Assembly: GCA_963793465.1 (NCBI GenBank) | Contig: CAWCAJ010000002.1 | Span: 124,001 to 188,000, forward strand | Reading direction: 5' to 3' | From: CAJQPP01 sp963793465 | GTDB lineage: Bacteria > Planctomycetota > Planctomycetia > Pirellulales > Pirellulaceae | Length of the DNA stretch: 64,000 nucleotides | Shown: one piece after another, positions 53,888-62,488 of the stretch | Layout: every line of letters starts with the position of its first letter | How positions within the stretch are numbered: the first letter of the stretch is position 1 | Translations under genes and position numbers: made by a program | Notes under the pieces: model-generated | The model's input: the letters and a program-made list of their open reading frames with translations, nothing else | The model's database searches: none | What the model was told of the DNA's origin: nothing

Positions 53888-55543
53888 TTAGCCATCAAAC
53901 GGATCGTCATCATCCGATTTGCCATCACCCGATTTGTCATCACCCGATTTGCCTCCCCCGGCAAAGGGATCATCACTGGACTTGTCATCGGATTTATCCC
54001 CTTTATTGCCACCCGCAAATGGGTCGTCGGGATTCGATTTTTTGCCACCCGCGAACGGGTCGTCGGGATCGACTTTCTTTTTATCGTCACCAGGTTGGGC
54101 CGCGCCGGGTTGGGCCGCGCCGCCAAAGGGGTCATTGGGGTCAGCCATTTTCTGATCCGCGGCAGGCGGGGTTTGGGGATCTTTGGTACCGGGGGAAGCA
54201 CTCGCGTCGACACCCAGGACCTGGAAATCTTCCCCCAAAACCACCGGATTCAGATTGGCGATTTCCCGCATCCCCAGGATGCTGCCGTTGGGCCGTGCCA
54301 GGTACAGGCGATCGGTAACCAGATTGGGAATCGGGATGACATTAAGACCTACCGAGGTGCGGGACACGGTGCTTCCGGAGCTGCGATTCAGGCCCACCAG
54401 GTTCCCCGTGGTGTCCAGGAAATAAAGCACATTTTGACTGCTGCCCACATATTCCGTGATTCCGGGAATCCGTTTCGGCCAGCCTTCCAGAATACTGCCG
54501 GTCCGCGTGTCCAGCGTCAGCAACCTGTCACTGGCGGTAATCAGCATCACCGCATTGTTTCCAATGGGGATTGGCTTTTTCGCCAGACGTTCCCCCACGG
54601 CAAATTCCCACACCAACACCCCTTCCTCTTCGGCCACCGCATACACCTTGCCGTTGACGGAATTGGCGATGAGAAAATCTCCGACAGCGGCACCCGGGGA
54701 CTCGAATCGGTCGTTGGTTTCCAGGCGATAGCGGAGCGAGACCACGTTGCTGCGAGCCACATTGAAAAACCCTCGCTCGGTCGCCCAGGAAACGGTACTG
54801 GAGGTGACCGCGGGATCAAACGTCGCGGCACCCGTCGACGCAAAAAAGGACTCGGGAACCCCGTCATCATCCAGGGGGTACATTTGCAGGCGACCGTTGA
54901 GTGACGTGACGTAGGCAAAGTCGTCGGACATGGAGACGCCTCCACCGGGAACATAGGTGGTGTAATGAGACCAGATTTCGTTTCCATCTTCGGCATTCAG
55001 GCAGTACACCATCGATCCGCGTACGGCGATCACGCATCGGTTGTTGGCTGCCAAGCCGACGGTCGGTTCGTTCGGATTGCCCAATCGAACGGTCCATAGC
55101 GTCTGACCCGTCTCTGCATCGATTGCGTGCACCACACCGATCCCGGTCAGCGCATAAATCGTCGTGCGTGGCACCGTGATCAACTCGACAGTGATGTCTT
55201 GACGGCCTTCGGCCCGATAGATTTCTTCTTTCAATTGAGCCCATTCGCGGGCACCACGGGCGGGATCACTGGGATCGACATCGCGAAAGGGGATTCCGCG
55301 TGGGTTCAAGTCGTCAAAGCCAATGGTCTCGCGAAATCCCTGAAACCGGATCTCGTAGTAGGAGGTCGCCTGATCATCATGCACGTGCAGGTGGACTTCG
55401 GAAATCGTATCGCGGGACGCGTCAATCTTGACCTGCGACTGCCACATCGTCGTCAATCCGGACTGCCCCGATTCATCACCGTGGGCAGAGGCCACCGCCA
55501 GGCAAAGACAGAAAAATAGCAACCAACTTGTGCTTCGAAACAT
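53888..55543 (-). CDS. Secreted PQQ-type beta-propeller protein with DPF-repeat tail
   Basis: 551 residues from the ATG at 55543, with GGAGG nine bases upstream; an earlier in-frame start was rejected. A signal peptide (FRSTSWLLFFCLCLAVASA) is followed by a short N-domain. Residues about 140-450 have propeller blades with the usual pattern, for example VHAIDAETGQTLWTVRLG and MVYCLNAEDGNEIWSHY, then LLTLDTRTGSILEGWP. The last 85 residues are low complexity: Asp/Pro/Gly/Lys with DDPFAGG or near copies five times. The propeller may bind a protein or a quinone cofactor. No catalytic Asp was identified, so a scaffold role is as likely. A promoter candidate lies upstream. Confidence 0.82.
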   Translation of the reverse strand: MFRSTSWLLFFCLCLAVASAHGDESGQSGLTTMWQSQVKIDASRDTISEVHLHVHDDQATSYYEIRFQGFRETIGFDDLNPRGIPFRDVDPSDPARGAREWAQLKEEIYRAEGRQDITVELITVPRTTIYALTGIGVVHAIDAETGQTLWTVRLGNPNEPTVGLAANNRCVIAVRGSMVYCLNAEDGNEIWSHYTTYVPGGGVSMSDDFAYVTSLNGRLQMYPLDDDGVPESFFASTGAATFDPAVTSSTVSWATERGFFNVARSNVVSLRYRLETNDRFESPGAAVGDFLIANSVNGKVYAVAEEEGVLVWEFAVGERLAKKPIPIGNNAVMLITASDRLLTLDTRTGSILEGWPKRIPGITEYVGSSQNVLYFLDTTGNLVGLNRSSGSTVSRTSVGLNVIPIPNLVTDRLYLARPNGSILGMREIANLNPVVLGEDFQVLGVDASASPGTKDPQTPPAADQKMADPNDPFGGAAQPGAAQPGDDKKKVDPDDPFAGGKKSNPDDPFAGGNKGDKSDDKSSDDPFAGGGKSGDDKSGDGKSDDDDPFDG

Positions 55544-55640
55544 GGTTTCACACCTCCAGGGCAGTGGCCTGCAGGGGCCACTGGATGAGTCGTATCCGGT
55601 CCTTTTTCGGTGAAAGCGACCGGACAATAGGTCTATCTCA

Positions 55641-55669
55641 ATATTACCTGCAATGGATCCGATTGTCAT
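55641..55669 (-). promoter_or_regulatory. Promoter candidate for the propeller gene
   Basis: On the minus strand ATGACA (55669-55664) is followed after 17 bp by TAATAT (55646-55641). Matches are five of six and four of six. Leader to the ATG is about 90 nt. Confidence 0.5.
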
Positions 55670-55922
55670 AATTATTTTCGAACCATCCGGGTGGCCGATG
55701 CCTGCATTTTGGCTGTTTCCTCTCAAATCGTCGCAAACCGGGGAAACCCACCGACCATGGCCATTACGACCGACAGGAAGGGTTGATTCGGTGCCGACTC
55801 ACCGGGGCCGAGACCTGATGGAGCCCCGGAATCAGTCGTTTCCCCGGCAGGCCTCCGCTCCCTATCCGGCAACGCCACAACCCCTTCTTGCATTGCGCTG
55901 CTCCAAAGGGCCAGGCGATTTG

Positions 55923-55960
55923 GCCCATTCCTGGCCGCTTTGCCCATTCCTGGCCGCTTT
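55923..55960. repeat. 19-bp perfect tandem duplication
   Basis: GCCCATTCCTGGCCGCTTT occurs at 55923-55941 and 55942-55960. Confidence 0.95.
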
Positions 55961-56206
55961 AACACTGGCAGCAGACGGTTTTGACGGGGATTGCGCCCCG
56001 TAACGCCGATTGGCCCCCATAGACCGTTCAAAGTTCCATTTCGTAACATAGCGGAGGCCAACCCGCTGAACACACAGTATCCCGTCTGGGTCTACCCAGT
56101 CTGCCCTTTTCGTCTCGACCCCGGTCGCCCATGTCCCTTTCGATTCGCATTCCTGAGCACCGCTCGCCTGCCGTCACGCCGACCGCAGGACGGGGAAGGA
56201 GGCTTT

Positions 56207-59200
56207 GTGAATCGCCTGCCTAAATTGGATCGAGAAGATCGAGACCAGGTTCATCGCATTCTGGGATACCTGAATTTCTCCTCGGGTGCCGAAGATCCGG
56301 CCATGTTGCGAGATCTTAATGACCTGTTCGCCCATCTTCCGCAAACCCCATCGGGATTGTTGCCTCACGAGCAGGCATTTGAAGTCCTGTTCGGGGAGTT
56401 GCAGGTTGCGGAAAAGGAGAACAAGGCCTTTGCCGATTCCCGGCAGGCTCGCCAGGTATTGCAGTTGACCTTTCAGCACGTATTGCCGGCATACCTGGCC
56501 CACCATCGCGATCTGCTGTTTCATCGCAGCAGCGAGTCGCTGTTTAACGCGTTCTTTGTCGGTCGAGTGTTTGAAGTCGTGTTGCAGCTGGACAGCTGGC
56601 ACGACGACCCTCTGGAATTGGCGGCGCGGGCTGTCGGAAAGTTGAATGATTTTATTGGACATCGGCCGGTGGCGGTGCTGGAGACACAGAAAAGGCAACC
56701 CTACGAGCACGAGTGGGTGCGGCCTTTGCCACTGTACATTCGCGAAGCCGGTGTCGTTGCGGGTCCGCACCAACAGATCATCGAGTGCGGGATCGAGTTG
56801 ATCAGGAAAACCGATCCGGAAATCCTGGAGCTGGCTCAGTTTGATCCCGATTTGCTGGATGAATTGGCGGTGGACCCACGCTCTTTCGATTTCGACCATC
56901 CGGTCAACAAACGTCCCAATCATCATTTCGGGCAATGGGACGAACACCATATCGACAACCAGGGTCGTTATCGCCGATTCGTGATTCATCAGGTAACCCT
57001 GGATGCCCTGACATCCCGGGTCGAAGAGAACGATTCTCTGCCTCGCCAGGAATTGATCTATGAAGCGGGATCCGTGCTGGCCGGTACGATCCTGATGGCG
57101 GCCGGCATCTGTGGCTATGGACCGGGGGCCCACGATTCCACGGTCACGCTGACAAAATTGCTGCCCGTAGTTGCAGGGTATCGGGATCGGTTCTACGCCG
57201 ATTTATTGTCTCGCCTGCCAGAACCCCATCGCCAACGGATGGTGCAGGAGGCGGAACTGCGTCAGCAACCCTTTGGGGCTGCTCGCCAACATTTGAATCG
57301 CCAATTGGCCCGCAAGCGGGCCTTTCAAATGGTGCACGTCAACCTGGCGCTGGTTTTTTCCCGCATGGGTTACGAAGCCGCCGCCATCCGCCACGCCAAC
57401 ATCCTGCCCGTGGCCTCGGCCCGCATGATCTGTCAACTGGAGTGCCTGATGTACTCGGGCACACAAGCACTGGAACAGGACAACCTGGCATTGGCCAGCG
57501 AAACCCTGCCCAGGCTGTTCGAGTTATTGCAGCGGGCGGTGGCATGTGGGGCCGTGATCGACCCCTGGAACATCCTCGGTTTCGATGCCAACTACAGCCT
57601 GTTTCAAGGGAACGAAAATACAGTCCGGGATCACCGCGCCGACGATCTGGCACAGTTGATGGAACAGATCTTCTCCTTCGCTTCGCGGGTCTGGATCGCG
57701 GCCCAGGCCGCCGACCAGAGTGAAATCAACGACCGAGTCAGCGCCCATTTCCTGCAAATCGTAAATTGGTGGCATCGATTCGCCGTACACGAAGTCAGCA
57801 GTGTCGATTCCGTGGACGCCGAAGAAATCTATGCCGCCACCAAGGATGTGGCGGGGCTGATCAACCAGTGGCAGAAATCGGGTGCCCAGACAGGGGATGT
57901 GCAGTTTTGGGCCAATCACGCCCAGTCATTCATGTCGGCGCGTGCCTATATCCTGGCCATCAGCAGCCTCATCCAGCGGGAGGACTTTGTCACTTCCATG
58001 GCCCTGTTGATTCACTGGTTGACCCAAAGCCAAAACATTCCCCTGCAACAGAGCAGTGGCTCTTTTCAAATCCTGGTGGGAGAGTGGATTGCCCGCCAGA
58101 GAGATGCGATGGCCCGGCAACCCTCGGCCGAAAGATACCAGGAGACGTGGCGGCGAATCCGCAAGTTCTGCGATTACGTGGAGGCCAACGCCGGTGAGTT
58201 CTGGGAGGTGCCCCGGTTCGGGGCCGACCGGGACCACGATGCAACCGCAGATGCTGCCGCATCGATTGCCGACGATCCGACCCACGACGGCAGTGATGAC
58301 CTGTACCGCGCTGCCTACGAAGACATGGTGTACCGGGAATCGACCAACGACGGAGTGGAAGGTTCGATCTACGACCCCAGCGTGCACTCGGACGAGAGCA
58401 TCCAGGCCGAAATGCACCGCATCATGGACCGCCTGGAGTTCCTGCAGGCATTGGCCGAGTACTGGGTGGAGTCAGCCCTGTTTGTCAACAACCCGCTGGA
58501 TTCCTTTGAAACCGGCGATTTGGATGACGACTTCATCGTCAATCAGGCTCAGAAGGTGGATGATTGGGTCCGCCAGGCAGAACAGAACTGTGCCGATACG
58601 CAACGTTTGATCCAGTCCATCCAGAACTACGCCTTACCCAGCCCTGACGGATCCACCCATTCGTTGGCTGATTACGACCGACAACGCCTGTTCAAGGAGA
58701 CCTTGCTGGACCAGGCAATCGGCTTGCATGTGGACACGGCTACGGCCGGTCGACTGCTGGCCGCATTATCATTGCGATTGCGGAAACGATGGCGATTGGA
58801 CCCGCCGTCCCCCGCCCGGGCGGAGGATGCCGAACAAACCGTCTGGGTGCAGGTACTGGCTTCCCTGTTGGCTGGCGATCGCGACATGTTGACTCGTCAT
58901 TTTCAGGAATTGGCCACCCAGTTGGCGGATAAACCCCTGCTGTATGTGCCGCTTTCCAAAGGTGGTCAGGCACTGCAAATTGTAACCACCCGCGTACGAC
59001 AATGCCTGATTGGACAATTGCTGGAAGGCTTGCCACGCCTGGGGATGTTGCAGGAAACCCGCGAATTGCTGCACGTGGCGTTGATGATGGAGCGGAACCA
59101 GACGGTGCGTCAGGGCGCGGTCACGGAGTTCGACGAATTATTCCGGATCGGATATACCGCCATGGTGGAAGCCCTGATCCGCGGTTTCCACGGACAAACA

Positions 59201-60298
59201 ACCGAGGACCTGACGGCTGCGACCGGGGATCCCATAGCCAGCGTGGCCACCGAATCGTCCAGCCAGCCCGTCCTCCCGGCTGGCGACCCGGCTCCACTGC
59301 CCGCTGCGATTGACTGTCTGGAGATGCTGGCTAACTCGATGTTGATGCTTTGGCTCAGTCATAGCCAAACACTCCGGTTGAGTGTACTGGAGAAGGTTCG
59401 CGACTCGCGTGACAACGCCGAATGGGATCGTATGGTCCAATTCATTGAGCGTTTTGGCGAGGATATATTCACCCAGCAGTTTTTGAACCTCAGCAACATC
59501 CGCGCGATCCTGCATCAAGGGGTCGAACACTGGCTGGACACGGTCGAGGCCGAGTCTTCGGACGAGTATGGCAGCCAGGTGCTGCGGGAAATCGAGGCCG
59601 GCTACCCGCGAAAAGACGCCATCCGCAACCTGACCTGGGTGCTGGAAGCCATCATCGAGAATTTCAGTGAGTACCGTGATTACAACTGCACGACCACGCA
59701 GTCCGACAACGGACGTCTGCTGTACGTGTTGCTGGACTTCCTGCGGTTACGCAGTCGCTACGACCAGGTTTGCTGGAATCTCAAACCGGTGATTTGGGCC
59801 CACGAATCGCTGGTCCGTCTGGGCGAAACCCGGGTTGCCAGTCAATGGCGTCGCCTGCTGGGGGAGCGTGTTAAACCTGAGGCCGATCGATTGCTGGAAA
59901 AGCTGCATGAACTGCAGGAGCGTTATTCCATCCAAATGGCCACCGTCAGTCAACGAATCAACGAGCGATTCACCCATCCCATGCAGGTGGATCGTCTGAC
60001 ATCCCTGGTCGAGCGGGCCATGCAGGACCCGCACAGTGAGGACAGCCAACGGGCCTTTGAAATGATCGAGAGCTATGCCGAGGCTCTGACGCAACAGCCA
60101 CTGGGTGTAGGCCTGGAGTTACCGGGCTGGATCACTGCCTTGCAACACGAAGTGGACGTGCTGGCCGATCCCATCGCGGCCCCCAACCGTGAGGCCATTC
60201 AATCCCTGGTGCCCGAATCCCAGCTGGATCTGTCCGACTTGATCCGCCAGATTCAGGAAATGCCCCGTCGCAACTGGGGTAAGGACGAAGACACCTAA
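56207..60298 (+). CDS. Very large cytoplasmic-type helical protein of unknown function
   Basis: 1363 residues from a GTG at 56207, chosen because AGGAGG lies four bases upstream; a frame of 72 further codons upstream is Pro/Arg-rich and unconvincing. No signal peptide or membrane helix is seen. The sequence is almost wholly alpha-helical with many Gln, Leu and Arg, with VNLALVFSRMGYEAAAIRHAN near 390-410 and an acidic, probably disordered insertion near 680-740 (Asp/Ala/Ser-rich). The C-terminal region has further helix pairs without a recognisable repeat. Such length with no domain match suggests a scaffold or repeat protein. I do not recognise it. Its last eight codons take part in a 281-bp tandem duplication. 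Confidence 0.8.
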   Translation: MNRLPKLDREDRDQVHRILGYLNFSSGAEDPAMLRDLNDLFAHLPQTPSGLLPHEQAFEVLFGELQVAEKENKAFADSRQARQVLQLTFQHVLPAYLAHHRDLLFHRSSESLFNAFFVGRVFEVVLQLDSWHDDPLELAARAVGKLNDFIGHRPVAVLETQKRQPYEHEWVRPLPLYIREAGVVAGPHQQIIECGIELIRKTDPEILELAQFDPDLLDELAVDPRSFDFDHPVNKRPNHHFGQWDEHHIDNQGRYRRFVIHQVTLDALTSRVEENDSLPRQELIYEAGSVLAGTILMAAGICGYGPGAHDSTVTLTKLLPVVAGYRDRFYADLLSRLPEPHRQRMVQEAELRQQPFGAARQHLNRQLARKRAFQMVHVNLALVFSRMGYEAAAIRHANILPVASARMICQLECLMYSGTQALEQDNLALASETLPRLFELLQRAVACGAVIDPWNILGFDANYSLFQGNENTVRDHRADDLAQLMEQIFSFASRVWIAAQAADQSEINDRVSAHFLQIVNWWHRFAVHEVSSVDSVDAEEIYAATKDVAGLINQWQKSGAQTGDVQFWANHAQSFMSARAYILAISSLIQREDFVTSMALLIHWLTQSQNIPLQQSSGSFQILVGEWIARQRDAMARQPSAERYQETWRRIRKFCDYVEANAGEFWEVPRFGADRDHDATADAAASIADDPTHDGSDDLYRAAYEDMVYRESTNDGVEGSIYDPSVHSDESIQAEMHRIMDRLEFLQALAEYWVESALFVNNPLDSFETGDLDDDFIVNQAQKVDDWVRQAEQNCADTQRLIQSIQNYALPSPDGSTHSLADYDRQRLFKETLLDQAIGLHVDTATAGRLLAALSLRLRKRWRLDPPSPARAEDAEQTVWVQVLASLLAGDRDMLTRHFQELATQLADKPLLYVPLSKGGQALQIVTTRVRQCLIGQLLEGLPRLGMLQETRELLHVALMMERNQTVRQGAVTEFDELFRIGYTAMVEALIRGFHGQTTEDLTAATGDPIASVATESSSQPVLPAGDPAPLPAAIDCLEMLANSMLMLWLSHSQTLRLSVLEKVRDSRDNAEWDRMVQFIERFGEDIFTQQFLNLSNIRAILHQGVEHWLDTVEAESSDEYGSQVLREIEAGYPRKDAIRNLTWVLEAIIENFSEYRDYNCTTTQSDNGRLLYVLLDFLRLRSRYDQVCWNLKPVIWAHESLVRLGETRVASQWRRLLGERVKPEADRLLEKLHELQERYSIQMATVSQRINERFTHPMQVDRLTSLVERAMQDPHSEDSQRAFEMIESYAEALTQQPLGVGLELPGWITALQHEVDVLADPIAAPNREAIQSLVPESQLDLSDLIRQIQEMPRRNWGKDEDT

Positions 60299-60299
60299 C

Positions 60300-60387
60300 G
60301 GCCTGTCAAAGCTGAATTGAAAGGGACCGTGCTGGATTCGCAACGACACTGCTGGGCAAGCCAGCAGTGGCACCCGCCAGATCAGCC
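60300..60387 (+). repeat. Intergenic repeat family, full copy
   Basis: Starts GGCCTGTCAAAGCTGAATTG one base after the stop codon of the upstream gene, has the perfect palindrome CACTGCTGG-GCAAG-CCAGCAGTG in the middle and ends CCGCCAGATCAGCC. Confidence 0.93.
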
Positions 60388-60580
60388 TCCCCCAACCACC
60401 AACACCTTTCGACCAACATCCGTCGACAAACACCTTTCGACCAACACCTTTCGACCAACATCTTTCGACAAACATCCTTTCGACAAACATCCTTCGACAA
60501 ACATCCGTAGGCCAGCATCTCCGAGGCTGGCACCCCTGGGCCCCACCACTGTCACTGGGGTACGGACGAAGACACCTAAC

Positions 60581-60668
60581 GGCCTGTCAAAGCTGAATTG
60601 AAAGGGACCGTGCTGGATTCGCAACGACACTGCTGGGCAAGCCAGCAGTGGCACCCGCCAGATCAGCC
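60581..60668 (+). repeat. Intergenic repeat family, full copy
   Basis: Identical to the copy at 60300-60387 over its visible length, because it was carried in the 281-bp tandem duplication. Confidence 0.93.
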
Positions 60669-60880
60669 TCGCCCAACCACCAACACCTTTCGACCAACAT
60701 CCGTCGACCAACATCCGTCGACGACAACATCCGTCGACAAACATCCGTCGACAAACATCCGTAGGCCAGCATCTCCGAGGCTGGCACCCCTGGGCCCCGC
60801 CACTGTCACTCACCCTAGCGACCAGCATCCGCAAACTCTGCGTCCGGCAGTCCGGCAACGCTGCCTCGCCCACCCTCGGC

Positions 60881-62209
60881 TCAGGACGCGGAAACTTTTT
60901 CCAGGACCGGGGGGCGTCCGATGGAGTAATACGTGAACCCCAATTTTCTCATTTGCTCGGTCTTGTACAGGTTGCGGCCGTCAAAAATAAGCGGCTGGGC
61001 CATCATGGCTTTCACTTCTTCGAAGTCGGGATGTCGGAACACATCCCATTCGGTGTTGATCACCAGCACGTCGGCGCCTTTCAGGGCGTCGATCGAGCGA
61101 TTGGCGTATTCGATACGGTCCCCGTAAATCGCTTTTACGTTTTCCATTGCTTCGGGGTCAAACACCCGCACCTTGGCTCCCTGTTGCAGGAGGTGATCAA
61201 TCAGCACCAGCGCCGGGGCCTCGCGAATATCGTCCGTTTTGGGTTTGAAGGCCAAGCCCCAAATCGCGAAGTGTTTGTCCGCCAGATGATTTTGAAAGTG
61301 CGTCTCAATCTGTTCGATCAAAACGTGTTTTTGTCGATTGTTGACTTCATCCACGGCGTCCAGAATCGTGGGTTGCAATCCCACCCGGGAGGCCATGCAG
61401 GAAAGCGCCCGCACATCCTTGGGGAAGCAGCTGCCGCCGTAGCCGACGCCCGGAAACAGGAAAGCAAAACCGATGCGTTGATCGTGACCGATCCCGCGTC
61501 GCACATCGTTGATATCTCCCTGCATGGCCTGGCAGAGGTTGGCCATTTCGTTAATGAAGCTGATCTTGGTGGCCAACAGGGCGTTGGCGACATACTTGGT
61601 CAACTCGGCGCTTTCGGGAGACATCGACAGAAAGGGTTTATCGGTTCGCAGGAAGGGGGAATAGAGCTCCTGCAGCACCTCGGCGACATGCGCGTCCCGC
61701 ACCCCGACCACGACGCGGTCCGGGTACATAAAGTCGTTGATCGCCGCACCCTCTTTCAGGAACTCCGGGTTACTGGCGACGTGATACCGTTTGCCGTTGA
61801 TTTTCTGGAGTCGCTCGTAGATGCCGGCATTGGTGCCGACTGGCACCGTACTTTTGGTGACGATGATCACATCATCGGAAATATGGGGAGCAATGGAATC
61901 GACCACGCTCCACAGGGCCGTCAGATCGGCCGCGCCGTCGTCTCCCTGAGGCGTCCCCACCGCCAGGTAAACGACTTCTGCGGTCTTCACGGTCCCTGCC
62001 AGATCGGTTGTGAATTGCAAGCGACCGGCGGTCGAATTGCGAACCACCAATTCGGCCAATCCGGGTTCGTAGATGGGTATCTTGCCCCGGTTCAAAGCCT
62101 CGATTTTTTTTTGGTCAATGTCCACGCAGGTGACATCGTTGCCGCTCTCGGCAAAACAGGTACCAGATACCAGTCCGACGTAACCGGTACCAATCATGGC
62201 AATATCCAT
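60881..62209 (-). CDS. ugd: UDP-glucose 6-dehydrogenase
   Basis: 442 residues, usual length. The NAD-binding Rossmann motif is GTGYVGLV (residues 7-14) and the following strand ends in VDIDQKKI. The middle has TKSTVPVGT and SNPEFLKEG, and the catalytic Cys lies in GYGGSCFPKDVRAL near residue 260. The C-terminal domain has WGLAFKPKTDDIREAP. The enzyme oxidises UDP-glucose to UDP-glucuronate with two NAD, for polysaccharide synthesis. ATG start with GGAG nine bases upstream. No glycosyltransferase gene is in the window. Confidence 0.95.
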   Translation of the reverse strand: MDIAMIGTGYVGLVSGTCFAESGNDVTCVDIDQKKIEALNRGKIPIYEPGLAELVVRNSTAGRLQFTTDLAGTVKTAEVVYLAVGTPQGDDGAADLTALWSVVDSIAPHISDDVIIVTKSTVPVGTNAGIYERLQKINGKRYHVASNPEFLKEGAAINDFMYPDRVVVGVRDAHVAEVLQELYSPFLRTDKPFLSMSPESAELTKYVANALLATKISFINEMANLCQAMQGDINDVRRGIGHDQRIGFAFLFPGVGYGGSCFPKDVRALSCMASRVGLQPTILDAVDEVNNRQKHVLIEQIETHFQNHLADKHFAIWGLAFKPKTDDIREAPALVLIDHLLQQGAKVRVFDPEAMENVKAIYGDRIEYANRSIDALKGADVLVINTEWDVFRHPDFEEVKAMMAQPLIFDGRNLYKTEQMRKLGFTYYSIGRPPVLEKVSAS

Positions 62210-62369
62210 GACGCTGACTCCATTGGTTATATGCTAGGCTGTTTTTCGCTTGTTGTTGCGGGGGACGAAGCCCGGTGCACGCAGCGGCGCTTCGGTCGAG
62301 GTCCGCAGGTCAATCGTGCCAAACTAATTGGGCTACGGGTCAAGTAAAGCCCGCCCGCCACCTTTGGCT

Positions 62370-62390
62370 GGGCCAATCGTCGATTGGCCC
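62370..62390 (-). terminator. Perfect short hairpin after gyrA, no T tract
   Basis: GGGCCAATC and GATTGGCCC form a 9-bp stem with a 3-nt loop. It lies about 100 bp past the gyrA stop, in the 279-bp gap before ugd. Termination or another role cannot be decided. Confidence 0.4.
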
Positions 62391-62488
62391 CGGTTCCCAA
62401 GGCCGGACGGTGATCCGGCCAGTTGGCCAGGTACCAGACCCAGGGAAGGATCAGTGTCGCGAATTAGACATTTTCAGGATAGACGAAT

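Larger units (their letters stand above)
55544..56206. other. Divergent 663-bp region between propeller gene and 1363-residue gene
   Basis: It contains the minus-strand promoter candidate at 55641-55669 and a 19-bp tandem duplication at 55923-55960. The plus-strand gene starts at 56207. No promoter for it was recognised, and no RNA gene or further coding sequence is supported. Confidence 0.6.
60273..60834 (+). repeat. 281-bp tandem duplication containing repeat copies and a 14-bp minisatellite
   Basis: The segment starting ACTGGGG at 60273, which includes the last eight codons and stop of the upstream gene, recurs from 60554 (offset 281). Each unit holds one intergenic repeat copy, then a cluster of 14-bp units of the type ACAAACATCCTTCG / ACCAACACCTTTCG, then a hairpin around CCAGCATCTCCGAGGCTGG. 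The second copy has fewer 14-bp units and a short insertion. The right boundary is approximate. Confidence 0.88.
60299..60880. other. Repeat-filled gap between the 1363-residue gene and ugd
   Basis: The 582-bp region is taken up by the 281-bp duplication, with only about 50 bp of other sequence before the convergent ugd stop. Minus-strand open frames here (Cys/Lys/Arg-rich) are products of the 14-bp repeat and are not genes. Confidence 0.8.

Noticed and set aside
60387..60770. Possible CRISPR array
   Set aside because: The units are 14 bp, contiguous and without unique spacers; this is a minisatellite.
60306..60787. Minus-strand Cys/Lys/Arg-rich frames resembling small repeat proteins
   Set aside because: They arise from reading the 14-bp repeat units; period 14 shifts frame and there is no ribosome-binding site.
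62226..62250. TATAAC as -10 box of ugd
   Set aside because: It would leave a leader of about 10 nt, too short to contain the GGAG site, and no -35 box fits.
60953..62347. 464-codon plus-strand open frame opposite ugd
   Set aside because: It is a shadow of a well-conserved gene; the sequence has no family features and no ribosome-binding site.
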